The position numbers and the translations under genes were made by a program. From Halorubrum kocurii JCM 14978 (lineage in GTDB: Archaea > Halobacteriota > Halobacteria > Halobacteriales > Haloferacaceae): 41,573 nucleotides of DNA. This document shows positions 33,857 through 40,606 of this stretch, in pieces (within the stretch, counting starts at the first letter, position 1; every line of letters begins with the position of its first letter). Under the pieces are notes generated by a model. It made no database searches. It was given only the letters and a program-made list of their open reading frames with translations, and was not told the origin of the DNA. Location: the NCBI RefSeq assembly GCF_000337355.1, contig NZ_AOJH01000043.1, positions 95,283 through 136,855 of the forward strand, in the 5' to 3' direction.

Positions 33857-34240
33857 TCAGTACACCTCGTCCGGGTCGAAGACGCGTTCGCCGACGTGCT
33901 CGCCGTCGATCGTGCGGTGGAAACACGAGCGGTGGCCGGTGTGACACGCCCCCACGTTCTGGTCGACGAGGTACAGCAGGGTGTCGGCGTCGCAGTCGAC
34001 GCGCACCTCGCGGACCTCCTGGGTGTGCCCCGAGGAGCCGCCCTTGTGCCACAGCTCGTCGCGTGACCGCGAGTAGTAGTGCGCCTCGCCGGTCTCGCGA
34101 GTCCGTTCGAGCGCCGCCGGCGAGACGTACGCGAGCATCAGCACCTCGCCCGAGTCGGCGTCCTGCGCGACCGCCGGGACGAGCCCGTCCTCGCCGAAGT
34201 CGACCTCGATCGCTCCCTCTCCCGCGTCGGCGTCGGTCAT
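33857..34240 (-). CDS. hisI: Phosphoribosyl-AMP cyclohydrolase
   Basis: Third step of histidine biosynthesis: opens the adenine ring of PR-AMP. 127 residues, the size of stand-alone HisI. Seen: [42 protein letters not shown], the metal-binding DCDADTL (82-88) and the zinc cysteines C83, C99 and C106 in [10 protein letters not shown]. Start ATG 34240 (MTDADAG); the frame is open 16 codons earlier but those residues are not family-like. No HisE domain is fused. Confidence 0.95.
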   Translation of the reverse strand: MTDADAGEGAIEVDFGEDGLVPAVAQDADSGEVLMLAYVSPAALERTRETGEAHYYSRSRDELWHKGGSSGHTQEVREVRVDCDADTLLYLVDQNVGACHTGHRSCFHRTIDGEHVGERVFDPDEVY

Positions 34241-34301
34241 GTCTCGCCGGACGCGTGGGGCTCGAATAGGCCTTTTGTCTGTCCCCACTCGTCACCGGCT
34301 C

Positions 34302-34778
34302 CTACCCGCGCCGCAACACCAGCGCGTCGCCGTCGGCGTACGCGTCGGCGCGGCGGTCGACGACCTCGAACCCCAGCCCCTCGTACAGCGACAGCGCGGC
34401 GTCGTTGTCGGGGTGCGCCTGCAGCGTCACAGGGCCCGTCGCGTCGCCGACGGCGGCCGAGAGCAGCCCGCGGGCGCGACCCTCTCGGCGGTAGTCGGGG
34501 TCGACAACGAGTTCGGCGAGGTGGACGCCGGGGCGGTTCGGCGCGTCGACCGGGAGCAGGTAGCCGACCGGTCGCCCGTCGGCGACGCTGACGAGCGCGG
34601 AGCCGACCGCGAGCCCGTACTCCAACAGGTCCGGGTTGGGCTGTCGGAGGTGGTCCTGTAGCTCCCGGATCCGGTCGGCGTCGGCCGGCCGGGCGGCGCG
34701 GACTCGGGGATCGGCGGCGGGGCGGTCCCCGGTGGGTCCGCCGTCGCCGCCACGGTCCCCGGGCGACCCCCCCGTCAT
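34302..34778 (-). CDS. GNAT-family N-acetyltransferase
   Basis: A 158-residue acetyl-CoA-dependent acetyltransferase. Seen: VRAARPADADRIRELQDHL, the core VHLAELVVDPDYRREGRARGLLSAAV with the acetyl-CoA loop RREGRARG, and NDAALSLYEGLGFEVVDRRADAY near the end, the typical RimI-like layout. The first 25 residues are Gly/Asp-rich and probably disordered. Start ATG 34778, only 1 nt after the stop of the DUF92 gene, so cotranscribed with it. Acceptor unknown. Confidence 0.85.
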   Translation of the reverse strand: MTGGSPGDRGGDGGPTGDRPAADPRVRAARPADADRIRELQDHLRQPNPDLLEYGLAVGSALVSVADGRPVGYLLPVDAPNRPGVHLAELVVDPDYRREGRARGLLSAAVGDATGPVTLQAHPDNDAALSLYEGLGFEVVDRRADAYADGDALVLRRG

Positions 34779-34779
34779 C

Positions 34780-36120
34780 TCACGCCCCCACCCCGAGCGC
34801 GGTGGCGGCGACGGCGACGGAGACGGCGACGGTCGCGCCCGACAGCGTCGCGAGGAAGTTCACCGCCTGATTCCCGATCCGCTCGCCCTCGATCAGCGCG
34901 CCGAGGATGCTGTCGACGGTCATCCCCACGACGCCGGCGAGGACGACGATTCCCCCGCCGACGACCGGGTCCCCGATCGGCATCCCGAACGCGGCGAGCC
35001 CGGCGACGAGGAGCGCCCCCGCGAGCCCCGCCAGCTCGCCCTGCCAGGTCACCGCGCCGTCGGTCCCGGGCTCGACGCGGCGCAGGGTCGTCACCAGCCG
35101 GGGGCCGTCGTAGAGGCCGCCGATCTCCGAGGAGAGGGTGTCCGCCATCGCGGTGGCGGTCGCCCCCGCGAAGGCGAACCCGAACAGCGCGCCCGGCACG
35201 CCGACGCGGGCGGTCGCCGCGTAGCCGACGACGGCGACGAGCGCGACCGCGGAGTTCGCCAGCACGTTCCCGGTGCCGCGGGCGCCCTCGTTCTCCTGTG
35301 CGACGCCCCGGTTCGCCTTCTCGTCGAAGCGGTACTTCGAGGCCAGCCCGCCGATCGCGTAAAAGGAGATGAGCGTGGCGAACCAGCCGACGCCGCCGAG
35401 GACGACGGCCAGCAGCGCGGACAACACCCCGGTCAGCATGCCGGGGACGGAGGCCGTGCCGATCGCGAACGAGACGTAGCCCAGCGCGCCGGTCACCGCC
35501 AGCCCGAACGCGACGAGCGGGACGGTGACGGACGGCTCCACCGCGACGAACCCCCAGACGGCGAACGCGACGAGGACCATCGTGATGTGCGCGTCCCGGT
35601 CGAACACGAGCGACCTGACGAGCGCCGCCGCGAGCGCCGCCACGGCCGCGAGGAAGACGACTCCGGGGAGGGCGTCGACGAGGCCCGACCCGCCGGTCTG
35701 GAGCAGCACGCCGACCTGACCGGCGACGGCGCCGAGCGTCCCGCCGGCGACGTAGCCCGCCACGAGGGGGAACTCGTCGGTGGCGCGTCCCGCGACGACC
35801 GCGCGGCCGAGGCGACCGCAGCCGACCGCGAGCGCCGCCGCGGCGAACGCCTCGTACGGGAGCGGGGCGCGGGGGAGGGAGGCGAACAGCGCGAGGCCGG
35901 CGGCCGCGAGCGCGAACGCGACGAACCCGTAGAGGCGCTCCTCCTCCCGATCGCCGGGCAGCGCGAGCGTCTCGAACCACTCGCCGTCGCGGACCCCGAA
36001 GAAGGCGAGGCCGGCAGCGGCGAGAAACGGCACCGCGGCGGCGTCGCCGAGCGCCGGCGCGAGGACGGCGACCGCGGCCGTCACGGCGAAGACGCTCGCC
36101 CGTCGAAGCCTCCGTTTCAC
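34780..36120 (-). CDS. DUF92/TMEM19-family membrane protein
   Basis: A 446-residue integral membrane protein with about 12 hydrophobic segments. The C-terminal half (about 215-446) carries the DUF92 hallmarks: LGGVGWFATLISFYAIGGLASKYRF, GTGNVLANSAVALV, DTLSSEIGG and GMTVDSILGALIEG. The plant relative VTE6 phosphorylates phytyl phosphate, so a prenyl-phosphate kinase role is possible (inference). N-terminal half is an extra set of helices common in haloarchaea. Start is GTG at 36120; it follows a basic KRRLRR segment. Confidence 0.85.
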   Translation of the reverse strand: MKRRLRRASVFAVTAAVAVLAPALGDAAAVPFLAAAGLAFFGVRDGEWFETLALPGDREEERLYGFVAFALAAAGLALFASLPRAPLPYEAFAAAALAVGCGRLGRAVVAGRATDEFPLVAGYVAGGTLGAVAGQVGVLLQTGGSGLVDALPGVVFLAAVAALAAALVRSLVFDRDAHITMVLVAFAVWGFVAVEPSVTVPLVAFGLAVTGALGYVSFAIGTASVPGMLTGVLSALLAVVLGGVGWFATLISFYAIGGLASKYRFDEKANRGVAQENEGARGTGNVLANSAVALVAVVGYAATARVGVPGALFGFAFAGATATAMADTLSSEIGGLYDGPRLVTTLRRVEPGTDGAVTWQGELAGLAGALLVAGLAAFGMPIGDPVVGGGIVVLAGVVGMTVDSILGALIEGERIGNQAVNFLATLSGATVAVSVAVAATALGVGA

Positions 36121-36214
36121 ACCCTCGGCTACCCGGGACGCGCACTTAACGGTCCCGACAGCGGCCCGTCGCCGTCGGCGGACCCTCGCCGCTGGCGCGC
36201 GGCCGCTCGGCGTC

Positions 36215-36328
36215 TCAGTAGCGGTACTCGTTGAACTGCACTGCGTGCCCCTCGATCACGCGGACGGCCCGCTCAGGGTCCTCCTCGTCGTCGCCAGTCC
36301 GGCCCTCGTGTGAGGTAGCCTCTCCCAT
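36215..36328 (-). CDS. 37-residue haloarchaeal microprotein
   Basis: Encodes MGEATSHEGRTGDDEEDPERAV followed by RVIEGHAVQFNEYRY and TGA. Acidic, no membrane segment or cysteine. What makes it credible is the promoter: ATTATATT lies 22 nt before the ATG on the minus strand, in the leaderless position, and codon use fits the genome. It ends 94 nt before the DUF92 gene on the same strand. I do not recognise the function. Confidence 0.6.
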   Translation of the reverse strand: MGEATSHEGRTGDDEEDPERAVRVIEGHAVQFNEYRY

Positions 36329-36350
36329 ACGCCGACGGAAGCAACTCTCC

Positions 36351-36358
36351 AATATAAT
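36351..36358 (-). promoter_or_regulatory. Box A-like promoter of the 37-residue microprotein
   Basis: ATTATATT on the minus strand, in the only A+T-rich patch of this spacer, 22 nt before ATG 36328. It may also serve the DUF92-GNAT genes downstream. Confidence 0.6.
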
Positions 36359-36395
36359 TGTTCGCCACGCGGCGGAAGTGGTCTCCCGGCGGTCG

Positions 36396-36503
36396 GCGTT
36401 CCCGCCGATCGACCATCCTGACGTGTTCCCGCCGTTCGACTGCGCTGACGTGTTCCCACCGTTCGACGGCGCTGACGCGTCCGCGTCGATCGACCACCCT
36501 GAC
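36396..36503. repeat. 27-bp tandem repeat, four imperfect units
   Basis: Units at 36396-36422, 36423-36449, 36450-36476 and 36477-36503, each of the form GYGTTCCCRCCGTTCGACNN followed by CNCTGAC, with a degenerate fifth unit after. Units 2 and 3 differ at three positions. It lies between the HAD gene stop (36516) and the microprotein promoter. Since 27 is a multiple of 3 the array is open in both directions, but no start, ribosome site or family match supports translation. Confidence 0.8.
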
Positions 36504-36515
36504 TCGTCCGCGCCC

Positions 36516-37295
36516 TCAGTCGACGAGACGGTCGACGTCGCCGAGGTCGTCGAACACGTAGTCCGGCGAGACGCTCGCGTCCGCGACGGCCGCCTCGTCG
36601 GTGACGCCCGACAGCACGAGGGCGGTGGTCATGCCGGCGCGCTCGCCGAGCGCGATGTCGGTGTTGAGCCGGTCGCCGACGACGAGACACTCCTCCGGGG
36701 GATACGGCAGCCGCTCGCGGACCATCTCGATCGCCGTGTCCGAGGGTTTCCCGAGGACCGCGTCCGGCTCGCGCTCGGCGACGCCGGCGATCGCGTTGAT
36801 CACGGCCCCGGAGCCCGGCACGTCGCGCTCGGGGGCGGGGATGACCACGTCGGGGTCGGTGCCGATGAAGGGGATGTCGCGCTCCAGCGCCCACAGCGCC
36901 GTACAGAGGTCGTCGTAGTCGAACCCTCGATCGATCGAGGCCACGAGCGCGTCCGCGGCCTCGACGTCGTCGGTCGTCGAGAGCCCGGCCGCCTCGAACT
37001 GGTCGAGCAGCCCCGAGTCGCCGATACACAGCAGGTCGTCGTCCGCGTGGCGCTCGCGCAGGTACCGCGTCGTCACGGCGCCGGCGGTGAACACCTGGTC
37101 CGCGTCGACCTCGTAGCCCGCGGCGCCGAGCCGGTCGACGTACGCCGGCGGCGCCTTCGTCGGGTTGTTCGAAACGAACAGCGTCTCGATCCCGGCGTCG
37201 CGGAGCCGGCGGTAGCCCGCCGGCGCGCCGGGAATCGGCTCGTCGCCTCGCACGACCGTGCCGTCCACGTCGAGAACGGCGCCGCTGAACTCCAT
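36516..37295 (-). CDS. HAD-IIA family phosphatase (NagD-like)
   Basis: A 259-residue sugar- or nucleotide-phosphate phosphatase. Seen: motif I VLDVDGTV with the nucleophile Asp9 and Asp11, motif II VSNNPTKAP near 42-50, the C2 cap in the middle (LCIGDSGLLDQFEAAGL, TALWALERDIPFIGTDPD), motif III LGKPSDTAIEMV and motif IV CLVVGDRLNTDIALGERAGM. All catalytic positions are present. Start ATG 37295. Divergent from the GTP cyclohydrolase gene (154-nt spacer). Substrate unknown. Confidence 0.9.
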   Translation of the reverse strand: MEFSGAVLDVDGTVVRGDEPIPGAPAGYRRLRDAGIETLFVSNNPTKAPPAYVDRLGAAGYEVDADQVFTAGAVTTRYLRERHADDDLLCIGDSGLLDQFEAAGLSTTDDVEAADALVASIDRGFDYDDLCTALWALERDIPFIGTDPDVVIPAPERDVPGSGAVINAIAGVAEREPDAVLGKPSDTAIEMVRERLPYPPEECLVVGDRLNTDIALGERAGMTTALVLSGVTDEAAVADASVSPDYVFDDLGDVDRLVD

Positions 37296-37449
37296 GGTTT
37301 CCTTCGGGGCGCCACGGTCCTAGGAGTTGCGCCCCGCCGCCCGCCGCTCCGTCCTCGCGATTCGACCGCCGGTGTTTCATATTCGGTACGGGTTCCAGCT
37401 TCGGGATAACGGAAGCGTAAAGCGGGGCCGTTCCCAAATCACGCTCACT

Positions 37450-38223
37450 GTGACGACGACTCAGGTGACGCTGGTCCAGATCGACAACTACGGGCCGTGG
37501 ACGGTGACCCCGGAGCCCCGGCGGGAGATGGACCTCCAGACGCTTCAGTCGCGGCTTTTCGCAGACGTGGCCCAGTTCATGGGTCCGCGGGACGCCTACG
37601 TCTTCTCCACCCGCTACGACAACATGATCGCCGTGACGAACGGGCTCGACGGCGCGGCCCACGCGGCGCTGCAGGAGTCGGTCGGGAACCGCTACCCCGT
37701 GAGCGTCAGCCTCGGGACCGGGGTCGCCGAGCGGCCGATCGACGCCTTGGAGTCGGCGAACCGCCTGCTTCAGACCGAGGGGAGCGCGCAGGACGAGGGC
37801 CGGACCGAGGTGCTCGCCGGCGACTACCTCACCGAGACCGACCCGTCCGACCTCCAGATCGCCCACTTCGACGTGGTGGACGTGACGGGGAAGTACACCG
37901 ACCGGCTCAACGAGTTCGACACGTTCCTGAACGTCGAGCGCGCCTACGGCTCGCTGACGCGGTACCTCCGCGATACCCACGGCGCCCTCTCGTTTTTCGT
38001 CGGCGGCGACAACGTGGTCGCCGTCTGTCCGGACCTCCCCGAGCGGGCGTTCGTCGATGCGGTCGCGCACGTCGCTGCGGACGCCGACATCGAACTGCAG
38101 GTCGGCGTCGGCCGCGGCGCCTCGGCCCACGAGGCGGGCTTCGCGGCCAAACACGCGCTCGAAGCCTGCCGTGACGACGGAACGAACGTCGAACTGTCCG
38201 GCGCGCCGGTCCTCGGCGACTGA
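37450..38223 (+). CDS. gch3: GTP cyclohydrolase III (GTP cyclohydrolase IIa)
   Basis: Converts GTP to the formylamino-pyrimidine intermediate that leads to riboflavin and coenzyme F420 in archaea. 257 residues from GTG 37450, matching the family opening TLVQIDNYGPWTVTPEPRR and MDLQTLQSRLFADVAQFMG. Seen: two GGDEF-cyclase-like halves, with YVFSTRYDNMIAVTNGL in the first and SFFVGGDNVVAVCP in the second, where metal-binding Asp residues sit. The frame is open 41 codons upstream but that is promoter sequence (GCGTAAAG near 37414). Confidence 0.93.
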   Translation: MTTTQVTLVQIDNYGPWTVTPEPRREMDLQTLQSRLFADVAQFMGPRDAYVFSTRYDNMIAVTNGLDGAAHAALQESVGNRYPVSVSLGTGVAERPIDALESANRLLQTEGSAQDEGRTEVLAGDYLTETDPSDLQIAHFDVVDVTGKYTDRLNEFDTFLNVERAYGSLTRYLRDTHGALSFFVGGDNVVAVCPDLPERAFVDAVAHVAADADIELQVGVGRGASAHEAGFAAKHALEACRDDGTNVELSGAPVLGD

Positions 38224-38294
38224 CTCCCGAGTCCGGAGCGGTCGTCCGCTCCGCGCTCGCCACCGTTATCGATCCCGATAATTTGGCTGTGACG

Positions 38295-38302
38295 TTTTTA
38301 TA
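38295..38302 (+). promoter_or_regulatory. Box A-like promoter of the 76-residue zinc-finger gene
   Basis: TTTTTATA ends 25 nt before ATG 38328; leaderless spacing and the strongest A+T patch in the spacer. Confidence 0.55.
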
Positions 38303-38327
38303 ACCCCGGTCGCTACGCTCGGATAAC

Positions 38328-38558
38328 ATGTCCGATGAAATAGTGTTCGTGTGCACGGCAGAGGGTTGCGACGAGGGGCCGTGGGAGGGGTCTCACGACG
38401 CGATGGCGCACTGCGCCGAACACCCGGACCACGGCTACACCGGGCGTCCGCGAGCCGAGGTCAACGAGGTCATTCCCGCGACGGCGACGCGGAAGCGGGA
38501 CAACCGGAACCTCCAGCACAAGGGGCACCCGAAGGGCGCGCTTGCGCAGGACGACTGA
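38328..38558 (+). CDS. Small haloarchaeal zinc-finger-like protein, 76 residues
   Basis: Seen: C9-x4-C14-x13-H28-x3-H32 (VCTAEGCDEG ... AMAHCAEHPDH), a C2H2-type metal site, then a conserved-looking basic tail (TATRKRDNRNLQHKGHPKG). No membrane segment. Start ATG 38328 is backed by its promoter. Could bind DNA, RNA or a protein partner; function unknown. Confidence 0.78.
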   Translation: MSDEIVFVCTAEGCDEGPWEGSHDAMAHCAEHPDHGYTGRPRAEVNEVIPATATRKRDNRNLQHKGHPKGALAQDD

Positions 38559-38642
38559 CCGCGTCTCCGCGACCACGTCACCGCGGCGGCCCCGCTCGCG
38601 GATCCGCGCGCGGTTCCCGCCGACACCCTGGCCGGAGCGCCG

Positions 38643-38849
38643 CTAGGCTTCGTCGAAGAGTCCCAAGTCCTCGGCGACGAGGTCGGCGAGCCGGTCTTTC
38701 AGCGCGGGGTCGACCTCCGCGATCTCCTCCCCGTCGTGTTTCCCGTCGTTGTGTCTGGTGAGCGCGTCCGCCACGTCGGACAGCGGAACGTCGGTCTCCG
38801 TCTCGCACTCGGTACACACGATCGGGACGGACGGTTCGTCGGTGGACAT
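38643..38849 (-). CDS. Small haloarchaeal C2H2 zinc-finger-like protein, 68 residues
   Basis: Seen: C12-x2-C15-x17-H33-x4-H38 (VCTECETETDVPLSDVADAL, RHNDGKHDG), a compact zinc-binding site, then an acidic helical tail (ALKDRLADLVAEDLGLFDEA). Start ATG 38849. Convergent with the 76-residue zinc-finger gene (84-nt gap) and divergent from the SDR gene. Function unknown. Confidence 0.72.
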   Translation of the reverse strand: MSTDEPSVPIVCTECETETDVPLSDVADALTRHNDGKHDGEEIAEVDPALKDRLADLVAEDLGLFDEA

Positions 38850-38975
38850 CGTCCGGGTAGTCGCGGGTCGGCGGTATATGCCTTCGGGCACGCGGTCCCC
38901 GCGGACCGACCGGTCCGAACCTCGGGTCCGACTCGAACCGCCAGCGTCACCCGTTCCCGGGTGGTACCCCTCCGC

Positions 38976-39791
38976 ATGCGTGTCCTCGTAACCGGGGCGG
39001 CCGGCGGGATCGGCGGCGGCGTCGCGCGGACGCTCGCGGCCGCCGGCCACGACGTGATGGGGATCGACCGCGACGCCGCCGGGCTGGCCGCGCTCTCCGA
39101 GAGCGTGTCGACGCACACCCTCGACCTGCGCGACGGCGACGCGGTCGAGGCGCTGCTCGCCGACCGCGAGTTCGACTGCGTCGTCTCCTGCGTCGGCGGG
39201 TACGAGATCGCGTCGGTCGAGGACACCACCGTCGACTCGTTCCGCCGCCAGCTCGACACGAACCTGACCGCGGTCCACACCGTCGTCGGGGCCGCCCTCC
39301 CGACGATCCGCGCGCGCGGCGGCCGGATCGTCGTCGTCGGGTCGATGGTCGGATCGACCGCGCTCCCCTACCACGGCGCCTACAGCGCCGCGAAGGCCGG
39401 GCTGCGCGGATACGTCGACGCCCTCCGCCGCGAGGTCGAGCCCCGCGGCGCGACGGTCGCGTTCGTCGAACCCGGGCCGGTCCCGACCGGGTTCAACGAG
39501 CGCGCGGCGGCCGGGGTCACGGAGCGGAACGCGGACGCGGACCCCGACGGCCCCTACGCCGACGCGTACCGGGCGTTCGAGGGGTACGCGCCCGCCGCCA
39601 CCGACCTCGAGACCGTGGTCGAGCGCGTCGTCGTCGCGGCCACGACGGACCGCCCCCGGGCGGTGTACCGAGTGAGCCGCCGCGCGCGCTGGCTCCCGCG
39701 GGTCGCCGCGGTGCTCCCGGACCGGCTGTTCGACCGGCTGATCCGCGCCGGGCTCCCGGGCGGCGTACTCGGACGGCTCATCGACCGCTAG
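38976..39791 (+). CDS. Short-chain dehydrogenase/reductase (SDR)
   Basis: A 271-residue NAD(P)-dependent oxidoreductase. Seen: TGAAGGIGGG at 6-15, a strand-2 Asp (GIDRDAAG) favouring NAD, SCVGGYE, the catalytic Ser123 (VGSMVGS) and Y136-x3-K140 (YSAAKAG), then FVEPGPVPTGFNE. The Asn of the classic tetrad is in NTNL-like DTNLTAV. The last 45 residues (RVSRRARWLPRVAAVLPDRLFDRLIRAGLPGG) are basic and amphipathic, as in SDRs that touch membranes. Start ATG 38976. Substrate unknown. Confidence 0.88.
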   Translation: MRVLVTGAAGGIGGGVARTLAAAGHDVMGIDRDAAGLAALSESVSTHTLDLRDGDAVEALLADREFDCVVSCVGGYEIASVEDTTVDSFRRQLDTNLTAVHTVVGAALPTIRARGGRIVVVGSMVGSTALPYHGAYSAAKAGLRGYVDALRREVEPRGATVAFVEPGPVPTGFNERAAAGVTERNADADPDGPYADAYRAFEGYAPAATDLETVVERVVVAATTDRPRAVYRVSRRARWLPRVAAVLPDRLFDRLIRAGLPGGVLGRLIDR

Positions 39792-39827
39792 CGCCGGGTC
39801 AAGCCGACCTCGCCGCGCTCCGTCGCC

Positions 39828-40358
39828 TCACTGCTCCGAGTCGCCATCGGTCTCGGCCGCCTCCGCGTAGAACTCCTCCGGCGTGGCGTCGATCCGGTCG
39901 AACTCCCCGAAGTCGCGCTCGTGGTGGCGGATCGTCTGCTCGACGATCCACGCGCTGTACCGCTCCGAGTACTCCCACTCCCCTTCGCCGTCGTCGACCT
40001 CGAAGCGGTCGTCGGTGGCGAGCGCGGCGTACAGGTGGTAGAAGCCGAGCACCACGTCGCCGAACTCCTTCGCCTCGGCGCCGATCTCGCGGCGCTTCTC
40101 CGCGAGCTCCTCGCGGCCCGCGTCGGTGAGCGCGAAGTACTTGCGGTCGGGCTCGTCGTCGCGCTCGACGCGCTCGGCGACGCCCTCCTCCTCGAACTTG
40201 TAGAGAATCGGGTAGACGGAGCCGTACGAGGGCTCCCAGTGGCCGCCGCTGATCGCCGTGATCTCGCCCAGCAGCTCGTATCCGTATCGGGGGCGCTCGT
40301 CGAGCAGCTCCAACACGAGATACGAGATCAGCCCTTTCGGCGGCCCGCTTTTCCGCAT
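39828..40358 (-). CDS. PadR-family transcriptional regulator, 176 residues
   Basis: Full-length PadR repressor-like protein. Seen: GLISYLVLELLDERPRYGYELLGEI, HWEPSYGSVYPILYKFEEEGVAERV and DRKYFALTDAGREELAEKR (winged helix, residues 7-85), then a helical C-terminal dimer/effector domain. Start ATG 40358 (MRKSGPPKG); frame is open further upstream through low-complexity repeats. Divergent from the PitA-like gene, which it may control (inference). Confidence 0.88.
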   Translation of the reverse strand: MRKSGPPKGLISYLVLELLDERPRYGYELLGEITAISGGHWEPSYGSVYPILYKFEEEGVAERVERDDEPDRKYFALTDAGREELAEKRREIGAEAKEFGDVVLGFYHLYAALATDDRFEVDDGEGEWEYSERYSAWIVEQTIRHHERDFGEFDRIDATPEEFYAEAAETDGDSEQ

Positions 40359-40430
40359 CGTCTCTACGTATCTGAGTCGTCGTGAAAGGGTTTCGGTCGT
40401 GACACGGGTCGGGAACGGCGCACTCCGACG

Positions 40431-40499
40431 TCGACGGGGCGGTCGGATCGGGATCGACGGGGCGGTGGGGCCGGCGTCGACGGGGCGGTCGGACCGTCG
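40431..40499. repeat. 23-bp tandem repeat, three units
   Basis: Units at 40431-40453, 40454-40476 and 40477-40499, each starting TCGACGGGGCGGT and varying in the last 10 bases. It occupies the middle of the 248-bp spacer between the PadR gene and the PitA-like gene. Confidence 0.8.
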
Positions 40500-40606
40500 C
40501 TGCTGGACCGGCCGGCGCTCCGGATCGGGCCGGGCCGCGGTGTCGACGACTCCCAGCGACTGAGGCGACTCGCAAACCCCTAAGTCCCGGCGACCCAAGC
40601 CGGTGT

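Noticed and set aside
36396-36503. Possible CRISPR array
   Set aside because: Units are directly adjacent with no unique spacers, and no cas genes are in the window.
36231-37409. Plus-strand open frame through the 27-bp repeats and the HAD gene
   Set aside because: It runs antisense to a clear HAD-IIA phosphatase, lacks a promoter and any family match; the repeat is open only because its period is divisible by three.
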